This document shows positions 1 through 8,724 of a stretch of DNA of 64,000 nucleotides, piece after piece. Origin of the DNA: Nitrosopumilus sp. (GTDB lineage: Archaea > Thermoproteota > Nitrososphaeria > Nitrososphaerales > Nitrosopumilaceae). Positions within the stretch are counted from its first letter, which is position 1, and each line of letters starts with the position of its first letter. Made by a program: the position numbers and the translations under genes. Under the pieces are notes generated by a model. The model was not told where the DNA came from. It saw only the letters and a list, made by a program, of their open reading frames with translations, and ran no database searches. The stretch spans positions 1 through 64,000 of the forward strand of contig NZ_JAILWM010000005.1 of NCBI RefSeq assembly GCF_025698945.1, in the 5' to 3' direction.

Positions 1-168
1 TCTTTGAGATCAGCTTGTAATTGTTCTAATAATGTATCTTTTTCTTTGAGATCAGCTTGTAATTGTTCTAATAATGTATCTTTTTCTTTGAGATCAGCTT
101 GTAATTGTTCTAATAATGTATCTTTTTCTTTGAGATCAGCTTGTAATTGTTCTAATAATGTATCTTTT
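1..168. repeat. 42-bp perfect tandem repeat, at least four copies
   Basis: Units begin at 1, 43, 85 and 127 and are identical at nucleotide level; the array is cut by the window edge. The period is a multiple of three and lies in frame inside the minus-strand methyltransferase gene, where each unit encodes 14 residues (two heptads). Perfect nucleotide identity, including third codon positions, points to recent expansion by slippage or recombination. The plus-strand reading of the array is an antisense artefact. Confidence 0.97.
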
Positions 169-1121
169 TGTTGTGATTCATTTTGATAATGTATAATTTG
201 TTTTTTTCTTTCTTCGATTTCATTGTTTAGATCTAAAGCCCATTTAGAACGTTCTTCAAATTCTTTTTTTAATTGAGAATAAGTTGCATCTCTTTCAGTT
301 AATTCATTATCAAGTAAACGTACTTGTTTTTGTAGAATAGGAAAATTTTTTAAGAGAATTGTATCTTCATCAAATAAAAATAATTTACTAGAGTAATGAG
401 GTAATTTAGAATCAGAACAAATTGCCAAAAAATATAATGCAGAATCATTTTGATCAGATTTTGTTCCTTCAACATCTAATTCTTGAATAGTGGAATTACT
501 TTTTGAATCAAAAATTGCAAGTGTTGAGGGATAAGATTGATGAAAAATTGAAACGTATTCGAATTTAGTTTTTAGAAATTCTTCTAGTTCTTCTCTAGAA
601 TATTCTTTTTCATGGAAGGGGTTTACAGAATTGTAAGTTTTTTTGTTAGGAGTTGATAAAATAAGTAAACCATTATTTTTTAAAATTCTTTTAGCATGTG
701 ACAAAAATTGTTCTGGATTTTTTAAATGTTCTAAAATTTCAAATGCTATTACAACATCAATGCTAGAATCAGATACTTTTGGGTTAGTACAGTCATCTTC
801 TTTAAATTGGACATTGTTTATTTTGAAATTATTTTTACAGAAAGTAATTGCTTCTTTAGATGTATCTATACCCAGTACAGATTTTGCTCCTTTTTGTGCA
901 AGTAAATAAGATCCATATCCAGTCCCACATCCTGCATCTAAAACAATTTTATTTTTAATAAATTGGCATGAGAACATATAACGAATAATATGTTCTTGAA
1001 ATAAATTTGCCAGTTCAGGACAAAAGGGTACAAATCGTTCACCGGTAAATTTTAGACTTAAATTCTGGTGTTCAGTCTTTTTGGTTAAATTTTCAAGGAA
1101 TTTTTTGTATTTTTCTTCCAT
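1..1121 (-). CDS. SAM-dependent methyltransferase with C-terminal coiled-coil repeats (partial, runs off left edge)
   Basis: The reading frame starts at an ATG at 1121 on the minus strand and is still open at position 1, so the C-terminus is missing. Residues 60-70 hold a class I methyltransferase SAM motif (VLDAGCGTGYG), followed by an acidic strand end (GID) and the IAFEILEHL region, as in UbiE/Methyltransf_11 enzymes. After about residue 200 the protein becomes charged and helical. It ends in the window in four perfect copies of a 14-residue unit (KDTLLEQLQADLKE, two heptads), which predicts a long coiled coil. It is the last visible gene of a minus-strand operon with an ABC glycan exporter and two sulfotransferases, so a glycan substrate is likely. 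The methyltransferase fold is clear; the substrate is inferred. Confidence 0.85.
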   Translation of the reverse strand, partial: MEEKYKKFLENLTKKTEHQNLSLKFTGERFVPFCPELANLFQEHIIRYMFSCQFIKNKIVLDAGCGTGYGSYLLAQKGAKSVLGIDTSKEAITFCKNNFKINNVQFKEDDCTNPKVSDSSIDVVIAFEILEHLKNPEQFLSHAKRILKNNGLLILSTPNKKTYNSVNPFHEKEYSREELEEFLKTKFEYVSIFHQSYPSTLAIFDSKSNSTIQELDVEGTKSDQNDSALYFLAICSDSKLPHYSSKLFLFDEDTILLKNFPILQKQVRLLDNELTERDATYSQLKKEFEERSKWALDLNNEIEERKKQIIHYQNESQQKDTLLEQLQADLKEKDTLLEQLQADLKEKDTLLEQLQADLKEKDTLLEQLQADLK

Positions 1122-1206
1122 TATTTAATTTATTTTTGATTTGTATTTTAATTATATGAACCATACAAATAGTTTTGAATGAAAACAGAAAAGTATACAA
1201 ATATAA

Positions 1207-1911
1207 TCATTTTTTGATTAAGCCTAATAAAGAAAAATCTGAATTTGGATAATATTCTGAAAATTCATAAATTCTTTTTTTAAGGTGTTCTGGTAAATTA
1301 GTACCTCTTCCAGAGATACATACATTTCTTCTTGTAGGTTGTTGAGATGTTTTCTCAACAGACAATTCGATGTCATTAATAGTACATGGAATTTTTGCAA
1401 ATTCTGTTATTGCAGATAAAACGTGTTTAGGATTATTTTTGAGTTCTTCATATGTGATGAGAAATTTTTGATCGTAAATTTCCCAAGAACAATAAAAATT
1501 GAAATACCATGGTATGATCATATCTACAATAAATTCAAATGCCTTAATCTTATCCCATTTCAAAATATCTTCAGGAACAAATGCCATAGGAATTGGGGTT
1601 CCAAATAGTTTAAAATGATCATAAAAGCTTTCTACTACATCAAAAATATTTCTTACAATTATTACAGGTTTTATTGAAAATTTTTCCAAATATGTTTTTG
1701 TTGCTTTTGAAAATCTGGTATGTTGATGAGAGACATAATTAATATCATTAAAACGTTCAAGAAAATCAATAGAGAGTTCTTGTTCACGTCTGTCATGAGA
1801 AGGAACCAACTGTACCAGATTCATTGTAGGTAAATTTTCAATGAGTTTTGTTAACCAAGTAGATCCACTTTTTGGCATAGCTGATACCAAGACATGGATT
1901 CTAGAGGACAT
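1207..1911 (-). CDS. Sulfotransferase family protein
   Basis: This 234-residue protein opens with the 5'-phosphosulfate-binding loop of PAPS-dependent sulfotransferases: MSSRIHVLVSAMPKSGSTWL, with PKSGSTWL as the PSB loop. A central IIVRNIFDVVESFYDHF segment matches the R-x-P-x-D-x-x-x-S 3'-phosphate-binding region, with Asn-Ile in place of the usual residues. Transfer of sulfate from PAPS to a hydroxyl group, probably on a glycan or lipid, is the family role. It lies between the coiled-coil methyltransferase and a second sulfotransferase, downstream of an ABC glycan exporter. ATG start. The acceptor cannot be told from sequence. Confidence 0.85.
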   Translation of the reverse strand: MSSRIHVLVSAMPKSGSTWLTKLIENLPTMNLVQLVPSHDRREQELSIDFLERFNDINYVSHQHTRFSKATKTYLEKFSIKPVIIVRNIFDVVESFYDHFKLFGTPIPMAFVPEDILKWDKIKAFEFIVDMIIPWYFNFYCSWEIYDQKFLITYEELKNNPKHVLSAITEFAKIPCTINDIELSVEKTSQQPTRRNVCISGRGTNLPEHLKKRIYEFSEYYPNSDFSLLGLIKK

Positions 1912-1940
1912 GATTTTATAAGAAAATACATATTAAAAAA

Positions 1941-2768
1941 CTAATTTAATTTTTGACATCTATTTCTAAAATCAATTAATTTATTATTAAAATCATGTAT
2001 TTTTTGAATTTTTTGATTAAGTTCATCATTTCCAAAATTATATAATTCTAAATCATATTTATTAAAAGATAATAATTTATCGAAAAGATTTTCACCAATT
2101 TTTTTTCGTCCGTCATTTATTCTTTCTTCTAAAGTATTCTTTCGATCATGACTAACATTTTGGCTTTTATAAGAAAGGTCAATTTTTGGGAAGAATTTTT
2201 TTAATTCTTCTTCTGCAACAACTAAACTTTCATCTAATCTATCAACAATACCCAAAACAGTACAATTTTGGAGTCTTTTAAGTGCTAAATGATAATCCTC
2301 TAATGTGATAGGATTATTATCATATGATGATTTGGAAAGATACAATACCTGAAAGTTTTTCATTACAGCGTATTTTTTTAGACTTAAACTCCAATTAACA
2401 AATTCTTTTAAAGTACCAGTTTTCGCAATAATAGTTGCAATAGAATTATCTGAATCTCTTTTTTTAAAGCTGTACACAGAAAATGCTCTATCTATAGGAT
2501 GTCTGATGAAAACCATTGGCAAAAAATGAAAAGATGATTTTTCAGGTATTGGAAATCTAATAATATGACTAGAAAACGCTTGTACATCAGAATGTTTTTG
2601 TAAAAAATTTAAAATATTTTCCCAATTAAAAATTTCAGCAGGGTTTGTTGCTTGATCATCCATAGTCAAATGATTTTTTGAAAAATTCTTTTTTAATATC
2701 CAATCTATAGTAGTTCCAGCATTCTTAAAGATGTGAAAATGCAAACATACAGGTTGTTTAGAAAGCAT
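1941..2768 (-). CDS. Sulfotransferase family 2-like protein
   Basis: The motif VCLHFHIFKNAGTT near the N-terminus is the variant P-loop (HIPKTAGTT-like) of the heparan-sulfate 2-O/chondroitin type sulfotransferase family. VFIRHPIDRAFSVYSF further on is its R-x-P-x-x-R-x-x-S PAPS-binding segment. This suggests sulfation of a polysaccharide. I chose the ATG at 2768 because the P-loop normally starts within about ten residues of the N-terminus; a TTG at 2822 would add 18 residues. It is not closely similar to the neighbouring sulfotransferase, so the two probably modify different positions. The operon also holds a polysaccharide ABC exporter upstream. Confidence 0.82.
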   Translation of the reverse strand: MLSKQPVCLHFHIFKNAGTTIDWILKKNFSKNHLTMDDQATNPAEIFNWENILNFLQKHSDVQAFSSHIIRFPIPEKSSFHFLPMVFIRHPIDRAFSVYSFKKRDSDNSIATIIAKTGTLKEFVNWSLSLKKYAVMKNFQVLYLSKSSYDNNPITLEDYHLALKRLQNCTVLGIVDRLDESLVVAEEELKKFFPKIDLSYKSQNVSHDRKNTLEERINDGRKKIGENLFDKLLSFNKYDLELYNFGNDELNQKIQKIHDFNNKLIDFRNRCQKLN

Positions 2769-2822
2769 CAAACAAAATTGAAAATTAGTATTATTAATTC
2801 TTTTAAAAAATATAATTCTCAA

Positions 2823-3509
2823 TCAAAAATAATCTTCATATTTTTTAATAATTTCCTTAGGTTTACCATCATGAATGAGTCTCCCTTTATCAAGAAAAAT
2901 TACTCTATCACATAATTTTGAAACCATATCTAAATTATGGGAAGAAAACAAGATAGTTTTACCACGTTTTTTAAATGAAATAAATGCATCAAAACTTTTT
3001 TTTCTAAACGAGATATCTCCAACGGATAAAACTTCATCCACAACTAAAATATCAGGATCTATATGCATTGCAGTAGAAAAAGCAAGTCTAGAGCGCATTC
3101 CTAATGAATAATTTTTCAATTTCATGTTAGTGAATTTGTCTAGCTCAGCAAAGTGAATAATTTCATTAATTTTTAATTTAATTTCAGATTTTCTTAATCC
3201 TAACAATAGACCATATATCATAATATTTTCACTAGCAATTAAATCTCCATGAAACCCTGTACCTATTTGTAATAACGGTGATAGTTTTCCCCTAACAGAA
3301 ATTGAGCCTGAATCAGAAGGATAAATTCCAGAGATTGTACGAAGCAGGGTAGTTTTACCACTTCCATTTTTTCCAATTATTCCTACCATTTGTCCTTTAG
3401 GAACATTAAAAGAAATATTTTCAAGTGCGGTTAATTTTTTGTTTCCTGTGTTTTCACTATTTCTTACAGAAAATGTTTTTGTAACATTTTTTAAAATTAT
3501 AGAATCCAT
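2823..3509 (-). CDS. ABC transporter ATP-binding protein, polysaccharide export type (Wzt/TagH-like)
   Basis: All ABC ATPase motifs are visible: Walker A (GIIGKNGSGKTTLL), a degenerate signature NYSLGMRSRLAFS typical of glycan exporters, Walker B with catalytic Glu (ILVVDEVLSVGD) and the H-loop (LFSSHN). The spacing and the YSLGM-type signature match the Wzt/RfbB/TagH group, which energises export of finished polysaccharide. The C-terminal carbohydrate-binding domain of some Wzt proteins is absent, since the protein ends after the nucleotide-binding domain. I prefer the ATG at 3509, 7 nt after the permease stop; an ATG at 3545 would overlap the permease. Partner: the permease immediately upstream. 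Confidence 0.93.
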   Translation of the reverse strand: MDSIILKNVTKTFSVRNSENTGNKKLTALENISFNVPKGQMVGIIGKNGSGKTTLLRTISGIYPSDSGSISVRGKLSPLLQIGTGFHGDLIASENIMIYGLLLGLRKSEIKLKINEIIHFAELDKFTNMKLKNYSLGMRSRLAFSTAMHIDPDILVVDEVLSVGDISFRKKSFDAFISFKKRGKTILFSSHNLDMVSKLCDRVIFLDKGRLIHDGKPKEIIKKYEDYF

Positions 3510-3516
3510 AATGTCA

Positions 3517-4335
3517 CTATAGTTTTTCAGATACCTTATTTTCATACTTTTGGAAAATTGTATAGCCTAAGAATAAAATACCAAATACTATTGAAGTAGT
3601 GTAAATCCATTCTTCAAAGGTAGGAACAATTCCAAAGATAATTTTGTGACCTAATTCAATTAATTGCCCAAGAGGATTTATTTTATGAATTTCAAGTAAT
3701 ATTCCATTTGCATCTTGAATATACCAAAATACAGGTGATATAAAGATCAACGAATAAGTAAGAACCCCCCAAATAGGGTGAATATCTTTGAAAAACACAT
3801 ATGTGATTGAAAGGATATATGATATTCCCAAGACTAGTGTAAGAAATAGCGCCATAAGAAATGGCAAGAAAACAATTGTCCAGCTTAGTGAAAAATTAAA
3901 AATTGGCACTAAGATAAAGAATACAGTTAGTTGTACAAACATTAATAGTAATACAGAACCCGTGTTGACTACAGGAAAAAATTCTTTTTGTATATTCATA
4001 AAAGTCAAAATATTACTATTAACTTTCAGACTTACTAATCCATTCATACTTCCTCGTATGAATAAATGGTAGAGGAAAACTCCAAATATAAGATATATTG
4101 CAAAATCATCTTGTTTACTGACATCTTTAATGCTAGTAAATACAACATATAGAATCAAGAAAATAAAAAGAGGTTCTAATACAGACCAAAGTAAACCCAA
4201 ATAGGTTCCTTTGTATCTCATTTTAATATTCAATACTGAGAAATAGAAAATAAGAGATCTTTTTTCCCACAAATTTACCAATGGAACGAAAATCAATTTA
4301 GTCAATTGAGATGTTTTTTTATTACATTTTAGCAT
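3517..4335 (-). CDS. ABC-2 type polysaccharide export permease (Wzm-like)
   Basis: A 272-residue membrane protein with about six hydrophobic helices. The segment MRYKGTYLGLLWSVLEPLF before the first helix is the typical N-terminal signature of the ABC-2 permease family (RfbA/Wzm/TagG), which moves undecaprenyl- or dolichol-linked glycans across the membrane. It is the first gene of a minus-strand operon: permease, ATPase, two sulfotransferases, methyltransferase. ATG start at 4335. In an archaeon the exported product would go to the outside of the cytoplasmic membrane, next to the S-layer. Confidence 0.92.
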   Translation of the reverse strand: MLKCNKKTSQLTKLIFVPLVNLWEKRSLIFYFSVLNIKMRYKGTYLGLLWSVLEPLFIFLILYVVFTSIKDVSKQDDFAIYLIFGVFLYHLFIRGSMNGLVSLKVNSNILTFMNIQKEFFPVVNTGSVLLLMFVQLTVFFILVPIFNFSLSWTIVFLPFLMALFLTLVLGISYILSITYVFFKDIHPIWGVLTYSLIFISPVFWYIQDANGILLEIHKINPLGQLIELGHKIIFGIVPTFEEWIYTTSIVFGILFLGYTIFQKYENKVSEKL

Positions 4336-4609
4336 TTCTTGTAAAAGGAAATTACATCTAAAAATAGATGATTTAATAAAAGGAATTAAGTCTTAATTAG
4401 AAAAATAGAAATATGTAAATTAATAGAATCGTATTCAACTTTGGCTCAATAACGAAAAAATGCTATTTTGTCTTATGCCAAGAAATGGAAATCAGAGTTA
4501 AGGTGTAGGAGACATTGTATGGGGATTAATAGTAAAATACAGATATACAAAATGATTCGCCAAAAACTATAGAAATAATTTTTTTATATATGAAAAATGG
4601 ACTATGTAA
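4336..4609. other. Intergenic region, no clear gene
   Basis: This 274-bp stretch separates the exporter operon from the next membrane-protein gene; both lie on the minus strand. A plus-strand reading around 4490-4560 gives two short protein-like pieces broken by stop codons (MPRNGNQS and, after the stop, GVGDIVWGLIVKYR), which could be a decayed gene fragment. No tRNA, terminal inverted repeat or long ORF is visible. The promoter of the exporter operon must lie here. Confidence 0.4.
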
Positions 4610-6643
4610 TTATTTTTCAAAATTTTCAATTGATGCTAATATTATTCCACGTTTACCTAAAAAGATTTCTTTATAACTATAAATGGAAAATTCTAAACTC
4701 ATCTCAAAACTATGATCATTACATGAAAGATGTTTGTTACACAATATTACAATATAGTCAGGAAGAAGTTCTTTTGTTTCTAAATTGTCAGATTCTTGCA
4801 ATATTTCCAATAAACTTTCTTCTGTATGATGAATTACAGTATGTTGAAAATTATTTCCATAAAATGGATGTTTAGGAGGTAAAGACCAAGGCCTAGGAGG
4901 TTCTTCAAGTAATGCAATTGTTGAGGACGGGAGATAATATACTTCCATAATCACATCATTCCAATACCAATGCCATGTGTCTCTTTGTTGATCAACTAGA
5001 GTAGGTGCAAATACAAAAATTAAAAACATAAGCGAAATAATAATTGAAACTTTTGCTTTAGAAGATAAAGAATTTTTTAATAACAAAATAATGATTGAAA
5101 CAATTATTGGATAAATTATGAAAGATAAGTCAAGGTATGGGTAGATTTGCCAGTAAAAACTAACTAGTCTAGATACAAGATTAATTGAAATTATGCCAAA
5201 AATAATTAATTGTGGAATTCGTATTTTCCACAAAAAATAAACAAAGAAAACCTCTGTAAGAATAATTGTTCCTACTGCATATCTTAATGTGTTAAAAGTT
5301 TCTATGTGCCAGAAGTCATCAGGTTTGGGACCAGCACTAAGTGGAGTAATTAAAAATATCAACCATCCTAGTAAAATAAAAATTGACAAAAAGAGGATGT
5401 TTGATTCAAAATGTTTTGTTTTAAAATAAAATCTAGTAAAGTAAAAGAGAGTTCCCAATGTGCCAATAAATCCGAATAAAACTATTGCAGAAAATAGAAA
5501 GCCTGCTCGTTTAATGTTTGGTTCATAATATAATAGATATTCATACATTTTTTCATTATTTAAATTAGAAAAGATGGATGTATTTGCCAAATCTTTAAAA
5601 ACATAGTCAGAACGAGTTTCAAACATAGTGCTGGCTAAAGGATGACCAAATTCTATCAGATTTTCTACATAATAATGACCACTGGTCAGAAATACGACAG
5701 CTATACCTATAGGAATTATTAGTAGAAACTTTTTATGTTCAAATAAAATTTTGTTTTTATTAAATAAAATTAATAAAATTATTGAGCAAAATAAAATTGC
5801 AAGACCATTCCATTTTGCAAGTACAAAAATTATTCCAGACAAAAAGAAAACCAGACTAGTTCTGTTAAAGTCACCGCGCATAACTCTTAAAATTGCAAAA
5901 GCAAAAAGTATTACACCTGCACCTAGAAGTAGATCAGCTTTTAAAGTCGATACTCCAGAAGTTCTAAACCATAAAATAAAAAACATGGAACAGCTAAATA
6001 CAGTAAACCAATTAAGACGGTTAGGTAATCCTATAGCACGTCCAACCAGATAAGAGACAGTTACTATAATAAAAAAGGGTTTGAAAGAAGTTATCCAGAA
6101 AAATGAATCATTATTTGTGATTACTAATGAAGGAAGGTAAGCAAGTTCCCAATATCCTGGACCTCTAGCAGTTATAATATACGGATTAGTTTCATTTAAC
6201 AACCAATCAAACATGTAATTTAATACTTGAGAAGAATCAGCTTCATCAATAGGTCTAATTACAAATAATATAACTGGCAAAACAAGAGAAAATACCACAA
6301 TAGCTTTCCAATTTAAAAATTTATCTATAAAAGAAACAACCAGTGAAGAAATTTCTTTATAATAATTTTTTAAATTTATTTTTTTATCTATATGAGAAAT
6401 TATCAATATTGTTAAAGCAGATAACATGTATTGTAATTCTCCATTGAAATGAAGAAACGAAAAAAGGGACGCAATACTAATAGAAAGTATGATTGTACTG
6501 ATTAACCACAATGTAACTAATTCAGATTTATGAATTTCTTTTTGACTGTTTTTTGTAATTAAGAAGATTAAACGTATGCTAGTAAAAAAAAGTAAAAATT
6601 CAAAAATAAAATATAAAAATATGTGGACAATATCAAAAGTCAT
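4610..6643 (-). CDS. Polytopic membrane protein, putative GT-C type glycosyltransferase
   Basis: A 677-residue protein with a dozen or more hydrophobic helices and a smaller hydrophilic C-terminal domain (about residues 560-677). The first large loop after an early helix carries an acidic motif, PIDEADSSQ. An acidic pair at this place is typical of GT-C enzymes of the GT39/ArnT/PMT type, which use polyprenyl-phosphate sugars and act on the outer face of the membrane. Neighbours are the glycan exporter and an LPG-synthase-like flippase family protein. The membrane topology is clear; the enzymatic role is an inference from topology, loop motif and context. Confidence 0.65.
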   Translation of the reverse strand: MTFDIVHIFLYFIFEFLLFFTSIRLIFLITKNSQKEIHKSELVTLWLISTIILSISIASLFSFLHFNGELQYMLSALTILIISHIDKKINLKNYYKEISSLVVSFIDKFLNWKAIVVFSLVLPVILFVIRPIDEADSSQVLNYMFDWLLNETNPYIITARGPGYWELAYLPSLVITNNDSFFWITSFKPFFIIVTVSYLVGRAIGLPNRLNWFTVFSCSMFFILWFRTSGVSTLKADLLLGAGVILFAFAILRVMRGDFNRTSLVFFLSGIIFVLAKWNGLAILFCSIILLILFNKNKILFEHKKFLLIIPIGIAVVFLTSGHYYVENLIEFGHPLASTMFETRSDYVFKDLANTSIFSNLNNEKMYEYLLYYEPNIKRAGFLFSAIVLFGFIGTLGTLFYFTRFYFKTKHFESNILFLSIFILLGWLIFLITPLSAGPKPDDFWHIETFNTLRYAVGTIILTEVFFVYFLWKIRIPQLIIFGIISINLVSRLVSFYWQIYPYLDLSFIIYPIIVSIIILLLKNSLSSKAKVSIIISLMFLIFVFAPTLVDQQRDTWHWYWNDVIMEVYYLPSSTIALLEEPPRPWSLPPKHPFYGNNFQHTVIHHTEESLLEILQESDNLETKELLPDYIVILCNKHLSCNDHSFEMSLEFSIYSYKEIFLGKRGIILASIENFEK

Positions 6644-6720
6644 ATTATGAGTAACAGTACATCAATAATATAATACTGTATTTAAAATATGTTAATCTTG
6701 TTTAAAAAAATTTTAAAATA

Positions 6721-7638
6721 TTATTTGAAAAATAATTTTGTAGATATAAAACCAACTATTGTTAAAAACCAAGTACCAATTAATCTAGACATTACCATAA
6801 TGGATGTTGCAAGAGATAACTCAATTCCTTTGTCAGTTAATAAACTAACAAAACTTATTTCAGTGATTCCTATACCTCCAGGTAAAAAAGTAATAATTCC
6901 AAGAAGATATGATGAAAAGGCAACAAATGTTGTAAAAATTATACTTAAATCTACATTAAAACCTTGAAAAATAAATAAGATGGCGATAGCATCTGCAATC
7001 ATTGAAAGAATTGTAAAAAATAAATTTTGTGCTAAATTTTTTTTTGATGTTAATAATTGAAATAAGTGGTTAGATTCATCAAAAATTAATATATATTTTT
7101 TAAAAAAATTTATTTTATTTAATTTTCTAGAAATAAAAAGGAAAACAGATTTTGATTTAGTAAATGAATAAACTAATGTTAATATAATTATCATAAATGA
7201 AATTAGTATAAAAATTTCTATAGATTGGATAAAAAAAAGAGTAAAAGAAATAATAATTATTACGCTTGTCAAATCATAAAATTTTTCAAGAATAAAGACG
7301 GGAATGCTTTTAGATAAATCGTATCTAAATTTTTTTTTTAAAAAATAAGATTTGATCACTTCGCCAGAACTACCGGGAGTTACAGTCATACTAAGACCAG
7401 ACATATAAAGTAAAATATTTTTTTTAAACGAAATTGAGATGTTAGCAGTTTTTAATAAAAAAAATTGTCTAATGCTTTTGATGAATTTTCCTAATAAAAA
7501 TAATCCAAATACAGGAAATAGATATTCAATTTTAAATAATGAAATACTTTTAACAAAATCATCAAAGTCAGAATATACGATAAAAGCAGTATAAAACAAA
7601 ACAAAAACTAAAACTATTATGAAGGATTTTTGAAACAA
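6721..7638 (-). CDS. Lysylphosphatidylglycerol synthase TM region/UPF0104 family membrane protein (AglD/YbhN-like)
   Basis: A 305-residue protein with about eight membrane helices. Two hallmarks of the LPG_synthase_TM (PF03706) family are present: a TPGSSGEVIKSYFLKK motif after the third helix and LPGGIGITEISFVSLL near the C-terminus. Archaeal members include the C-terminal domain of AglD and are often encoded with dolichol-phosphate glycosyltransferases, as here, where such a gene lies divergently on the other side of a 147-bp spacer. A role in lipid-linked sugar handling or flipping is inferred. The start is a TTG at 7638, and no better start lies nearby. Confidence 0.8.
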   Translation of the reverse strand: MFQKSFIIVLVFVLFYTAFIVYSDFDDFVKSISLFKIEYLFPVFGLFLLGKFIKSIRQFFLLKTANISISFKKNILLYMSGLSMTVTPGSSGEVIKSYFLKKKFRYDLSKSIPVFILEKFYDLTSVIIIISFTLFFIQSIEIFILISFMIIILTLVYSFTKSKSVFLFISRKLNKINFFKKYILIFDESNHLFQLLTSKKNLAQNLFFTILSMIADAIAILFIFQGFNVDLSIIFTTFVAFSSYLLGIITFLPGGIGITEISFVSLLTDKGIELSLATSIMVMSRLIGTWFLTIVGFISTKLFFK

Positions 7639-7785
7639 TTGTGTTTACCTAATATAATGTCATGAATTCAACGTTATAAAGTAAAATATTTTAAGTTACA
7701 TTTAATGGTATTCGTAAGTTATTTCACAAATTATCATTAATTTTGTTTTTTAATTTAAATATGACAGTAGATTTTTAGATAAATT

Positions 7786-8724
7786 GTGAATAAAATATCA
7801 ATAATTATTCCAGTATTTAATGAACCAAGTTTGCCAAAGACAATTCAACGTTTACTAAATCTTAAAAATAAAATTTCTCAATATGAATTTGAATTAATTT
7901 TTGTAGATGATGGTTCAAAAGATAATTCATTAAAATATTTACTAGAGTTTAGGGAAAAATTTCCTGAAATAATTAAAGTTGTAAAACTTTCTAGAAATTT
8001 TGGAGGTCATTCAGCAATCAGAGCCGGATTAAAAATATCAGAAGGTAATTGTGTTGGTGTGATTAGTGCAGATTTGCAAGATCCTCCAGAATTATTTTTA
8101 GATATGATCAAGTACTGGGAAAAGGGTTCCAAAATAGTTTTAGCTGTTCGTAAAGAACGCCATGATTCCATCACATCTAAAATAACTGCAAATATTTATT
8201 ATAATTTATTAAAAAAATATGCAATTCCTAATTTCCCTAAAGGGGGTTTTGATTTCTATTTAATAGATAGGCAAGTTGTAAATGAATTGAATCGTTTACC
8301 AGAAAAAAATACAACTACAATGAATTTACTTGTTTGGTTAGGATTCGATTATGTAACAATTCCATATGTAAGAGAAAAAAGGGAAGAAGGTAATTCAGGT
8401 TGGAGTTTAAGCAAAAAAATAAAATTAGTTATTGATTCATTTATTGCATTTTCTTATCTCCCAATCAAATTACTACCTATTCTAGGAGGAATTTTTGCAA
8501 TAGGTTCTTTTGTTTATGGAGGAATCGTATTTTATAATTGGTTTATAGGTAAAACACCAATAGAAGGGTGGACATCTACAATAATTTTAGTCACTTTTAT
8601 TGGAGGAATACAAATGATCATGCTTGGAATTTTAGGCGAATATTTGTGGAGAACATTAGATGAAATTAGAACACGTCCTACATTTGTTATCGATAAAATA
8701 TTTGACAATAAAAAAAATAATTAG
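7786..8724 (+). CDS. GT2 family glycosyltransferase, polyprenyl-phosphate sugar transferase type (DPM1/GtrB-like)
   Basis: The N-terminal GT-A domain has ISIIIPVFNE, the nucleotide-binding FVDDGSKDNS, RNFGGHSAIRAGL and the acidic SADLQDPPE motif, exactly the layout of dolichyl-phosphate mannose synthase, ArnC and GtrB. Two membrane helices follow (about residues 225-290) and then a short cytoplasmic tail. Enzymes of this type load a nucleotide sugar onto a polyprenyl phosphate for later transfer outside the cell. The start is a GTG at 7786 directly before the conserved ISIIIPV strand. It overlaps the stop of the convergent nucleotidyltransferase by 4 bp and is divergent from the AglD-like gene. 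Confidence 0.9.
   Translation: MNKISIIIPVFNEPSLPKTIQRLLNLKNKISQYEFELIFVDDGSKDNSLKYLLEFREKFPEIIKVVKLSRNFGGHSAIRAGLKISEGNCVGVISADLQDPPELFLDMIKYWEKGSKIVLAVRKERHDSITSKITANIYYNLLKKYAIPNFPKGGFDFYLIDRQVVNELNRLPEKNTTTMNLLVWLGFDYVTIPYVREKREEGNSGWSLSKKIKLVIDSFIAFSYLPIKLLPILGGIFAIGSFVYGGIVFYNWFIGKTPIEGWTSTIILVTFIGGIQMIMLGILGEYLWRTLDEIRTRPTFVIDKIFDNKKNN

Noticed and set aside
1-168. CRISPR array
   Set aside because: The 42-bp units are contiguous and identical with no spacers, and lie in frame inside a coding region.
4-186. Plus-strand ORF with a Cys/Asn/Ser-rich 14-residue repeat
   Set aside because: It is the antisense reading of the tandem repeat in the minus-strand methyltransferase gene; composition is unnatural and there is no start signal.
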